A DNA stretch of 40,366 nt. It comes from Lachnospiraceae bacterium UBA1258. GTDB lineage: Bacteria > Bacillota > Clostridia > Lachnospirales > Lachnospiraceae. This document shows, piece by piece, positions 16,700-24,222 of this stretch; positions within the stretch are counted from its first letter, which is position 1, and each line of letters starts with the position of its first letter. The stretch is from positions 1 through 40,366 of the forward strand of contig DBVS01000090.1 in NCBI GenBank assembly GCA_002308235.1, read 5' to 3'. The translations under genes were made by a program, and so were the position numbers. The notes under the pieces are model-generated. The model ran no database searches. It saw only the letters and a list, made by a program, of their open reading frames with translations, and had not been told where the DNA came from.

Positions 16700-17464
16700 A
16701 TGAAAAGAAAGATTTTGGCATTGGTTTCGGCAGCTGTGATCCTTTTGGCAACAGGATGCGGTAACGGAGCCCGGTCTCAGAACCCGGGCGCGAGAACCGC
16801 GGCCGGCAATCCGAACCTTCAGAGTGTCAATGATGTTATACAGCAGCAGATAGCAAAAGAGGACGCTGAGAAAAACTCCGCGGCTTCAACAGATGAAACG
16901 AAACAGCAGAGCACGGATACGACTTCGGCTAATTCGGGCGCGGAAGTTTCACCTGCAGGAAATGATAATTCATCGAACGCAAGCAGTTCGTCAGCGAGCG
17001 CGAACGCAGATAATAAAACAGGAGATAACACCGGTGCGGGAAACACTTCGGATGAAAACGGAAACGCAGGTGTAGAACCGAGTACCGTTGCTGATGAGAA
17101 TATTGATTACGACCATCCCGATATAGATTTAACACAGATGTCTTCCACTATGGCATCTGCTGAGTTGACCAATATGTTTTACTGCAAGGAAAAAACTCAG
17201 GATTATGTTGGAAAAGTTATTAAAGCCTCGGGCGTGTATGCAATTTCAGATCCTGATCAATATGGTGAGACTTTTCATTTTATCCTATTTTGGGATGCTA
17301 CGGCCTGCTGTCAGCTCGGCGGCGAGTTCGTTATGAAGAATGAGGATGATTATCCGGAAGTGTTTTCGGATCTCACGGTTGTCGGCGTATACAGGGCCTA
17401 TATCGATCCTGCCGACGGCAATGAGTATGTGCATATCGATGCCTGCATTCCCGTCAACGAATGA
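16700..17464 (+). CDS. Lipoprotein with Ser/Asn/Asp-rich linker and a Cys-Cys C-terminal domain
   Basis: The 254-residue product has a clear lipoprotein signal (LATGC, Cys20). A low-complexity linker of about 100 residues rich in S, N, A, D and T follows, then a compact C-terminal domain (about 140-254) containing DYVGKVIKASGVY, DATACCQLGGEFVM (Cys203-Cys204), and IDACIP. The domain has the look of an OB-like fold and faintly recalls the C-terminal domain of TIGR03943/YcgQ proteins, which also carry a CC pair; that link is weak. Its position 30 bases after the metal permease suggests co-transcription and a possible extracellular role in metal handling. I cannot assign a function. Confidence 0.7.
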   Translation: MKRKILALVSAAVILLATGCGNGARSQNPGARTAAGNPNLQSVNDVIQQQIAKEDAEKNSAASTDETKQQSTDTTSANSGAEVSPAGNDNSSNASSSSASANADNKTGDNTGAGNTSDENGNAGVEPSTVADENIDYDHPDIDLTQMSSTMASAELTNMFYCKEKTQDYVGKVIKASGVYAISDPDQYGETFHFILFWDATACCQLGGEFVMKNEDDYPEVFSDLTVVGVYRAYIDPADGNEYVHIDACIPVNE

Positions 17465-17569
17465 CGGCAGAACTTCTTGTTGTATATGGGGCAGGTCCGC
17501 TTCGCTGAAAGCTGTCTTGCTTTGCAATATACTGATGCAAACGGTACATTAAATCTTTAAGGAGGGACT

Positions 17570-18955
17570 ATGTTAGAAGACATTTTGAGCGGCAAGAAGA
17601 AACTCTTCGCCGACGGAGTTCAAACTGTTCTGCGGGGACAGGAGAATCGCAATCGTCGTGTTGTATTTCTTAAGGGCAACATGGTGAGCAATTCCCGCAG
17701 CGAAACAAGGGGTATAAGTGCATTGGTTACAAGCCATGGGGTGCAGGGCTTTGCTTCCATCGCGGATTACTCTTCGAACGGTGCGGATACCGTGCTGAAA
17801 TCAGCTACGGAAAACGCACTCTTTCTTAATACCCATGCGCCCAGAAACAAGGGAGCTTTCCCCGGCTACGGCACGGGTGTGATTCCGCTTAACAGAAATA
17901 TTGTGGATTTCGAGCAGAAGCGTATTATCGAGGCCTGCAAGACCATCGATGATTATGTGGTCAAGAACTGCCCGAATATCGTCAGCAGGACCGTGGTCTA
18001 TACCGAAGATTCCCAGGACAAGATCATTTACACCTCGGATGCTTTCGACGGCCACGTAACCAATCCCAGATGCTATATTTACGTAATGATGAGCGCCGAA
18101 ACCAAGGACGGAGTTCCGGTGGAGCTTTTCAAGGCTCTCGGCGGTGCAGGCAGCTTTGAAGACAACTTCAAGGATGTTTCAAAATACTACTCCGATATCG
18201 ATGAACTCTACAAGCGCGTCATGGATAAAAAAGAAGGCGTTTACGCAGATGCGGGCTACAAAACCGTAATCCTGGGCGGAATGCTTGCGGGTATGCTTTC
18301 TCACGAGGCTGTGGGACATACGGTTGAAGCAGACCTGGTTCGCGGCGGTTCCGTTGCGGGACCTTCTCTTGACAAGAGAGTTGCTTCGGATCTGGTCACG
18401 CTGGTTGACTATGCTCACACCGCATTCGGCGAGACCGCTCCTTTACCCATCTATCTTGACGATGAAGGAATCAAAGCAGTGGACGCCGTTCTTATTAAAG
18501 ACGGATTTCTTCGCGGATATATGCACAACCGTGATACGGCCCGTGACCACGGCGTTACCCCCACCGGTAATGCAAGGGGCTGGCAGTTCTCCGACGAACC
18601 TCTTATCCGTATGAGAAATACCGCCATCACTCCCGGCAAGGACAAGCTTGAGGACATGATCGCTTCAGTTGACGACGGTTACTATCTGCTTGAAAGCGGT
18701 AACGGTCAGGCGGATCTTACCGGCGAGTTCATGTTCGGTATCACCATGGGTTATGAGATCAAGAACGGTAAACTGGGCAAGGCACTTCTTGATACCACCG
18801 TATCGGGTATTGCCTTTGAAATGCTTAAGACCGTTGACATGGTATCCGACAAAGTTATCTGGTCATCTTCGGGCTTCTGCGGCAAAAAGCAGATGATCCC
18901 CGTCAGCATGGGCGGTCCCGAATTAAGATGCAAGATAATGATCGGCGGAAGATAG
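17570..18955 (+). CDS. TldD-family metalloprotease
   Basis: This 461-residue protein has the TldD zinc site LSHEAVGHTVEAD (His246... of HEAVGH, residues 245-250) and the C-terminal GFCGK block (Cys about 437) that supplies the further ligand in characterised TldD. TldD with its TldE (PmbA) partner forms a cytoplasmic heterodimeric protease that degrades unfolded peptides and, in E. coli, trims the microcin B17 leader. The partner is encoded 11 bases downstream. The AAGGAGGG site at 17559-17566 supports the start. No peptide-modification gene is nearby, so a general peptide-processing role is the simpler reading. Confidence 0.88.
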   Translation: MLEDILSGKKKLFADGVQTVLRGQENRNRRVVFLKGNMVSNSRSETRGISALVTSHGVQGFASIADYSSNGADTVLKSATENALFLNTHAPRNKGAFPGYGTGVIPLNRNIVDFEQKRIIEACKTIDDYVVKNCPNIVSRTVVYTEDSQDKIIYTSDAFDGHVTNPRCYIYVMMSAETKDGVPVELFKALGGAGSFEDNFKDVSKYYSDIDELYKRVMDKKEGVYADAGYKTVILGGMLAGMLSHEAVGHTVEADLVRGGSVAGPSLDKRVASDLVTLVDYAHTAFGETAPLPIYLDDEGIKAVDAVLIKDGFLRGYMHNRDTARDHGVTPTGNARGWQFSDEPLIRMRNTAITPGKDKLEDMIASVDDGYYLLESGNGQADLTGEFMFGITMGYEIKNGKLGKALLDTTVSGIAFEMLKTVDMVSDKVIWSSSGFCGKKQMIPVSMGGPELRCKIMIGGR

Positions 18956-18966
18956 GAGGGAGCAGA

Positions 18967-20265
18967 ATGAACAAGATTATCGAGATTTCAAACAAGATCG
19001 ACTCTCTCTTGGAGAAAAAGGGAGTCAGCAAATATTCCCACTATGTGGAAAGAAGGGAAAAGCGCGAATTCAACCTTGACGGTGATGAGTTTTCTCTTTT
19101 CAGGACCACCTTCGATTACAACGCTTCCGTTACCGAATTTTTAGGTACCAAGCAGGGAAGCGCTTCCGGTAACGATATTTCGGAAGAGGGCCTTACGGCA
19201 CTTATTGATTCCGCATATCTTTCCGCAGAATCCGCAGAAGAGGATCCGGCAAAGGATATAGCTCCCGGTCAGGGAGCGGAAGAGTTTCTTGAGGGTGTGC
19301 TTGAACCCGACATGGACAAGCTCTTTAAGAGAGTGGAAGAGTTCAGGGATACTCTTAATGAGAAATACCCCAAGATCAAACTTTTCTCCATAGTTGCAAG
19401 CTACAACAGAGCGGATTCCGTATACAGAAATGCCAACAAGACCGAATTCAGAGAAAAGTCCGGCTACTATGTATTCAGCGCCACCTTCGCAGGAAACGAC
19501 GGAACCAAGACCACAGGCATGAACGGCGCTTACGGAATATTCAAGGATTTAAATACTCCTTTCATCGAAATACCTTATATTAAAGATGAAATCGAGACCT
19601 CTGTGGCACAGCTTACGGAAGTTTCCCTTCCCGACAAGTTCGAGGGCGTTCTCGTGCTTAAGCCCGGCTGCGCTCTTGACTTTGTAAGCAGCATATTCGG
19701 AAACTACATCTCCGGCGCTGTCATCCTTGACGGCACCAGCCAGTGGAAGGATAAACTTAATGAGAAGGTTGTGGACGAGAGAGTAAACATCGTGTCCGAT
19801 CCCTTCGACGAGAGACTCGTTGTCAGCAAGAAATACACAAACGACGGCTTCAAGGCGGAGAAGGTACCTTTTGTGGAGAAAGGTGTGCTTAAGAACTTCC
19901 TTCTGAACCTCTACATTGCCAACAAGATCGGAAGCAAGCCCACCATGTGTGACAGCCCCGCTCTTGTTATCGAACCCGGAACCAAGTCCGTTGACGATAT
20001 CATCAAGTCCGTAAAGAAAGGACTTCTGGTGGGAAGCTTTTCCGGCGGACAGCCCGGCGCCAACGGAGAGTTCTCCGGAGTTGCAAAGAACAGCTTCTTA
20101 ATCGAGAACGGCGAAGTTAAGGGAGCCGTTTCCGAGACCATGATAAGCGGTAACCTTGTGGGATGCCTGAACAAGCTTGTGGATATTTCAAAGGAAACAG
20201 AAGCTGCGGGCTATGCGGTTCTTCCCTACATGGCAGTGGACGGAATCACCATATCCGGCAAATAA
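18967..20265 (+). CDS. TldE/PmbA-type partner protein
   Basis: The 432-residue product follows the TldD-like gene with an AGGAGGG site between them; ATG 18967 was chosen over the upstream in-frame ATG at 18928, which lies inside the previous gene. It has the PmbA/TldE pattern: an N-terminal coiled region, VLKPGCALDFVSSIFGNYISG, DPFDERLVVSKKYTNDGF and the C-terminal SGNLVGCLNKLVDISKE. It lacks HExxxH, as expected of the non-catalytic partner. It is followed by a strong terminator, so the pair forms a two-gene unit. Confidence 0.87.
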   Translation: MNKIIEISNKIDSLLEKKGVSKYSHYVERREKREFNLDGDEFSLFRTTFDYNASVTEFLGTKQGSASGNDISEEGLTALIDSAYLSAESAEEDPAKDIAPGQGAEEFLEGVLEPDMDKLFKRVEEFRDTLNEKYPKIKLFSIVASYNRADSVYRNANKTEFREKSGYYVFSATFAGNDGTKTTGMNGAYGIFKDLNTPFIEIPYIKDEIETSVAQLTEVSLPDKFEGVLVLKPGCALDFVSSIFGNYISGAVILDGTSQWKDKLNEKVVDERVNIVSDPFDERLVVSKKYTNDGFKAEKVPFVEKGVLKNFLLNLYIANKIGSKPTMCDSPALVIEPGTKSVDDIIKSVKKGLLVGSFSGGQPGANGEFSGVAKNSFLIENGEVKGAVSETMISGNLVGCLNKLVDISKETEAAGYAVLPYMAVDGITISGK

Positions 20266-20288
20266 ATACACAGATAATGCAAAGACCT

Positions 20289-20321
20289 GCGGAGCGGACA
20301 AACACTGTCCGCTCCGCTTTT
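20289..20321 (+). terminator. Intrinsic terminator of the tldD-tldE unit
   Basis: GCGGAGCGGACA (20289-20300) and TGTCCGCTCCGC (20306-20317) form a perfect 12-base-pair stem with an AACAC loop, followed by TTTT. Confidence 0.93.
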
Positions 20322-20341
20322 CTACTGTCGGTATTTTTTTC

Positions 20342-20369
20342 TTGACAACACGGAATATTTGTATACAAT
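20342..20369 (+). promoter_or_regulatory. Sigma-A promoter of the opp operon
   Basis: A consensus TTGACA (20342-20347) and TACAAT (20364-20369) are 16 bases apart. Transcription should begin near 20376, leaving a leader of about 150 bases before oppA. Confidence 0.82.
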
Positions 20370-20380
20370 AATAATGTCAT

Positions 20381-20500
20381 AAGGTAATCTTAAGAAATAG
20401 AACCCGTGTGTATCGGATATCGCAAAGGTGCGAGCATCTGCTCTGTGCACCCTTGTTTTATATTCGGGCGAATTTCTTAATGCTTTACCACGACAACGTG
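20381..20500 (+). ncRNA. Structured 5' leader of oppA (riboswitch-like candidate)
   Basis: The leader folds on paper into a closed domain. GGTAA (20383-20387) pairs with TTACC (20485-20489); TTAAGAAAT (20390-20398) pairs perfectly with ATTTCTTAA (20472-20480); CCCG (20403-20406) pairs with CGGG (20465-20468). Inside is a hairpin of GGTGC + GAGC with GCTC + GCACC (about 20427-20451). A small CACG-ACAA-CGTG hairpin (20489-20500) shares one base with the outer stem. No T-run follows and the ribosome site (AGGAGG, 20511-20516) is not obviously covered. I do not recognise a known riboswitch consensus. Confidence 0.55.
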
Positions 20501-20525
20501 TTAAACATTAAAGGAGGAAAGAAAT

Positions 20526-23084
20526 ATGAGAAAGTTTAACAAAGCAGTTGCTTTGTTGCTTGCATCTCTTTTTGCAGTATCTGCGGTAGCAGGTTGCGGA
20601 AAGAATAATGTCAGCACCAGCGCATCTGCATCCAACTCAACTTCTGCATCCGCTTCCGCATCTGCAAGCGCTTCAACGGAAAACAAGGTAGAAGTTGAAA
20701 AATTTGAAGGCGACTTCATCTTTTACGATTCCGTTTCTACTCTTGCAACCAACTGGAATCCTCACACTTATCAGACAAGTGATGATGCTTATCCCAGAGA
20801 TGAGGCACACATTACTTCCGATCTTTACAGTGTAATCTTTAACGATGCCCTTCATCCCGTTGAAGGTAAGGATCCCTTCACCGGATATGTTATCGTTCCC
20901 GAGATGGCTGCAGCAGATCCTGTAGACGTTACCGCACAGGTTAAGAAGGATCATCCCGAATTCAATATTCCCGAATCTGCTACCACCGGTTACGCTTGGG
21001 CAGTTACACTTCGTGATGATCTTTGCTTCGATGACGGAACCAAGATCACTCCCGATACTTTTGTTGAGTCTTTAAAGAGACTTCTTGATCCCAAGCTTTT
21101 AAACTATCGTGCTGTTGACGCTTATGACGGAACCTACGCTATCGCAAATGCAAAGAACTACGCACTTGCAGGTAACGGAGCATTCAAGTCTCTTACAGAC
21201 CTCGGATTCGCAACCGTAGAAGATTTCATCGCAGCAGGCCACACCGAAGCAGAACTTGTTATCGATATCAATGGCTTCTGGGGAATCTCCACCGAAACCG
21301 GTAAGGGCTATGTGTCCGCAGCAGACGAAACTCTTATCCGTGACCCCGCCGTACAGGAAGGTCAGGATGAGGACTACGTTTCCGGTAAGTACCTTTGGGA
21401 AACCTACCTGCAGACAGGTGCTCCTTACGCTTCCTATCAGTCTCAGTACGTAGGTATGGAAGTATTCGAGTACGAAGCAGGCTTCCCCTTCGAAAAGGTC
21501 GGCCTCTTCAAGTCCGGTGACAATGAGATTACCTATGTATTCAACAGCTCACTTGACGGCTTCTATCTTAAGGCATATGCACTTAGTTGTAACTGGCTTG
21601 TTGAGCCTACTCTCTACGATTCCTGCTTAAAGGAAACCGAGACCGCTTCAGGCTCCGTATGGTCCAGCACCTATAATACCAGCGTTGAGACCAGCCGTTC
21701 TTACGGCCCCTACAAGGTTAGCGACTATCAGCTTGATAAGTCCATCCACTTTGTAAAGAACGACAAGTGGTTCGGTTGGACCGACGGAAATCACATTTAT
21801 GTTGATCCCGAAGACGGAAAGACCTATCCCATGTTCCAGACCACCGAAATCGACTGCCAGGTTGTAGCAGAAGCTACTACCCGTAAGCAGATGTTCCTTT
21901 CCGGACAGCTTATGAATTACGGTCTTCAGGCTGAAGACTTCGATCAGTACAGAAACTCCGAATATGCTCATTCTACTCCCGCTGAAACCGTTTACTTCGC
22001 AATCTTCAACGGCTACGAATCTGTTATCAACGACAGAGAAGCAGCAGCTGACTTTGACGGAGCTAACGTAGACCTTCAGTCCATGACCCTTAACAGCTTC
22101 CGTCGTGCAGTAGCGGTTACCTTCGATAAGGATCTCTTCTGCGCAACCGTAAGCCCTGCAAGAGTCGGTGCATTCGGTCTTATCGGAAATACCTACATTT
22201 ACGATCCCGAGACCTGTGCTTACTATCGTGATACCCCTCAGGCCATGCAGGCTCTTTGCGATTTCTACTCCGTAGATACCAGCAAGTACGCAAGCCTTAA
22301 GGATGCGGTAGCATCCATCACCGGTTACGATCCCGAGACTGCAAAGACCCTTTACCAGCAGGCTTATACTGAAGCACTTGAAAAGGGTTATATTACCGAT
22401 GCTGACAACGACGGCAAGTCCGATCAGACCGTTACCATCACTTATTCAATCTCTTCCGACTCCGACTTCATGACCAAGACCATCAACTACATGAACGAGA
22501 AGATCGGTGAAGCAACTGTAGGAACCGGTTACGAAGGAAAGATTCAGATCGTTAAATCCGCTCCTTGCGGAAACGACTGGTCCAACAACATCAGAAACGG
22601 TATCTACGACATGGTACTCGGCGGATGGTCCGGTTCCGCAATGGATCCCTTCGGACTTACCGAACTTTACACAGATCCCGCTCGTGCATACGACGGAAAG
22701 TGGTTTGACGCTACTGCAGTTGAAATGACCGTAAACGTTAACGGCAAAGATCTTACCATGACTCTTAAGGAATGGTCCGATGCCCTTAACGGAACCATGG
22801 TTACCAAGGACGGCGTTGATTACAACTTCGGTTACGGTTCAGCAGACGTTGAGACCAGACTTAACATCCTTGCTAAATTTGAAGGTGTTGTACTCGGAAC
22901 ATACGACTACATCCCTATGATGAACAACGGTTCCATGTCTCTTCTTTCTCAGCAGGTTTACTATGTTGTTGAAGAATACAACCCCGTACTCAGTCGTGGC
23001 GGAAAGCAGTACTTAAAGTACAACTATGACGACAAAGAGTGGAAGGACTATGTAGCTCAGCAGGGCGGTACTCTTAACTACTAA
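20526..23084 (+). CDS. oppA: Oligopeptide ABC transporter substrate-binding lipoprotein (large)
   Basis: The 852-residue protein starts with a lipoprotein signal ending AVAGC (Cys24) and a Ser/Ala/Thr-rich tether (about 29-52). It belongs to the family 5 solute-binding proteins: LATNWNPHTYQTSDD, an inner YAWAVTLRDDLCFDDGTKIT block typical of OppA, RSYGPYKVSDYQ and the late GIYDMVLGGWSGSAMDP. It binds peptides outside the membrane for the permease encoded downstream. Usual OppA proteins are about 540-600 residues, so this one is clearly enlarged. The ribosome site AAAGGAGG is strong and codon use is markedly biased, consistent with high expression. It leads the operon and is separated from oppB by a structured 171-base gap. 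Confidence 0.88.
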   Translation: MRKFNKAVALLLASLFAVSAVAGCGKNNVSTSASASNSTSASASASASASTENKVEVEKFEGDFIFYDSVSTLATNWNPHTYQTSDDAYPRDEAHITSDLYSVIFNDALHPVEGKDPFTGYVIVPEMAAADPVDVTAQVKKDHPEFNIPESATTGYAWAVTLRDDLCFDDGTKITPDTFVESLKRLLDPKLLNYRAVDAYDGTYAIANAKNYALAGNGAFKSLTDLGFATVEDFIAAGHTEAELVIDINGFWGISTETGKGYVSAADETLIRDPAVQEGQDEDYVSGKYLWETYLQTGAPYASYQSQYVGMEVFEYEAGFPFEKVGLFKSGDNEITYVFNSSLDGFYLKAYALSCNWLVEPTLYDSCLKETETASGSVWSSTYNTSVETSRSYGPYKVSDYQLDKSIHFVKNDKWFGWTDGNHIYVDPEDGKTYPMFQTTEIDCQVVAEATTRKQMFLSGQLMNYGLQAEDFDQYRNSEYAHSTPAETVYFAIFNGYESVINDREAAADFDGANVDLQSMTLNSFRRAVAVTFDKDLFCATVSPARVGAFGLIGNTYIYDPETCAYYRDTPQAMQALCDFYSVDTSKYASLKDAVASITGYDPETAKTLYQQAYTEALEKGYITDADNDGKSDQTVTITYSISSDSDFMTKTINYMNEKIGEATVGTGYEGKIQIVKSAPCGNDWSNNIRNGIYDMVLGGWSGSAMDPFGLTELYTDPARAYDGKWFDATAVEMTVNVNGKDLTMTLKEWSDALNGTMVTKDGVDYNFGYGSADVETRLNILAKFEGVVLGTYDYIPMMNNGSMSLLSQQVYYVVEEYNPVLSRGGKQYLKYNYDDKEWKDYVAQQGGTLNY

Positions 23085-23103
23085 GATTTATCCCCTTAAT
23101 TTC

Positions 23104-23225
23104 ACAAGACTGTTTATGCCTGCGGCGAAGCAATTTGCCGCAGGTTACGTCTTGTTATAAGCCTGTATCAAAACCGTTTCAAAATGGTTTTGGATATATG
23201 AAGACTCTTTTGAAACAGTTTTGAT
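23104..23225 (+). other. Two stem-loop structures between oppA and oppB
   Basis: First, ACAAGAC (23104-23110) pairs with GTCTTGT (23149-23155) around an inner CCTGCGGC/GCCGCAGG stem (23119-23126 with 23137-23144). Second, an 18-base arm at 23167-23184 pairs with 23208-23225 with a single mismatch. A competing small hairpin AAAACC/GGTTTT (23170-23175 with 23186-23191) uses the left arm. Neither is followed by a proper T-run. They may protect the 3' end of a processed oppA mRNA, giving more binding protein than permease. Confidence 0.6.
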
Positions 23226-23255
23226 AAAAAGCAAAAATCTGAGGAGAGATTTGAA

Positions 23256-24209
23256 ATGCTAAAGTATGTAATAAAACGACTCTTTTACATGATTATTGTG
23301 TTCTTTATCATCACACTCATGTGCTTTGTGCTGATAAGAATGCTGCCGCTTCCGGTGCTTCCGCCAGAAGATTCCCACACGAAGGTTCTTTTGATGCGAA
23401 GGGAAGCTCTCGGCTACAACGAGCCTTATCTCGTACAGTTCTGGATTTTCTTAAAAAACATTTTCACCAAGTTTGACTGGGGCCTTTCAGAGAAACTTTA
23501 TTTCGGACGTGAAGTCTGGGATATTTTCAGTCAGAAGCTCCCTGCAACCATGCTGGTTAACTTTTATTCCATCATTCTTAGTATTCCCTTTGGAATCATT
23601 ATCGGAATAATCGCCGCATTAAAGAAAAACACCTGGGTTGACTACACTCTGTCCACGGTCACCATGGTGGTTATTTCCGTGCCCAGTTTTGTATATGCTT
23701 TTCTTATCCAGTATATCTTCTGCTATAAGCTTAAATGGTTCCCTTTCCTGATGAAATCAGGTACCGACTGGTTCAGTCCTGCCATGTTTGTGAGTATGAT
23801 TCCACCCATCATGGCGTTGTCGTTTGGTACTATAGCCTCATTTACAAGAACTACCAGAGCGGAGCTTACCGAGGTTCTTACCAGTGAGTTTATGCTCCTT
23901 GCCCGTACCAAGGGTCTTACCAAGGCGCAGGCCACCGTGAGACATGCTTTGAGGAACTGTGCGGTTGTTATCGTACCTTCCATTTTCGGTGAATTCATCG
24001 GAATCCTCGGCGGTGCCATCATTATCGAAAAAATCTTTGCCGTTCCCGGTGTTGGAGGACTTACCTTAAACGCCATTACCGGTCTTGACTATAATATATT
24101 TATGCTCTCCACCTGTTTTTACACTGCGGTAGGCCTTTTGGCGGGTATCGTGGTGGATATAAGTTACGGATTTATCGATCCCAGAATCCGTATGGGCTCG
24201 AGAAAGTAG
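23256..24209 (+). CDS. oppB: Oligopeptide ABC transporter permease
   Basis: The 317-residue permease has six predicted helices and family marks: MLKYVIKRLFYMIIVFFIITL at the N-terminus, the RREALGYNEPYLVQFWIF block, and the EAA loop LLARTKGLTKAQATVRHALRN that contacts the ATPase. It is of ordinary OppB length. With OppC it forms the peptide channel. The GAGGAGAG site before ATG 23256 supports the start, and oppC begins 13 bases after its stop. Confidence 0.93.
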   Translation: MLKYVIKRLFYMIIVFFIITLMCFVLIRMLPLPVLPPEDSHTKVLLMRREALGYNEPYLVQFWIFLKNIFTKFDWGLSEKLYFGREVWDIFSQKLPATMLVNFYSIILSIPFGIIIGIIAALKKNTWVDYTLSTVTMVVISVPSFVYAFLIQYIFCYKLKWFPFLMKSGTDWFSPAMFVSMIPPIMALSFGTIASFTRTTRAELTEVLTSEFMLLARTKGLTKAQATVRHALRNCAVVIVPSIFGEFIGILGGAIIIEKIFAVPGVGGLTLNAITGLDYNIFMLSTCFYTAVGLLAGIVVDISYGFIDPRIRMGSRK

Positions 24210-24222
24210 AAAGGAGGAGAGT

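Noticed and set aside
16880..17090. Low-complexity segment as a possible repeat or frameshifted region
   Set aside because: The frame is continuous from signal peptide to C-terminal domain, and the composition fits a lipoprotein linker.
17570..20265. The TldD/TldE pair as part of a modified-peptide (microcin-like) cluster
   Set aside because: No precursor peptide, modification enzyme or dedicated exporter is near; the pair is a stand-alone unit with its own terminator.
20610..20690. A short tandem repeat of Ala/Ser codons in oppA
   Set aside because: It encodes the flexible tether common after lipoprotein cysteines, so it is not a separate repeat element.
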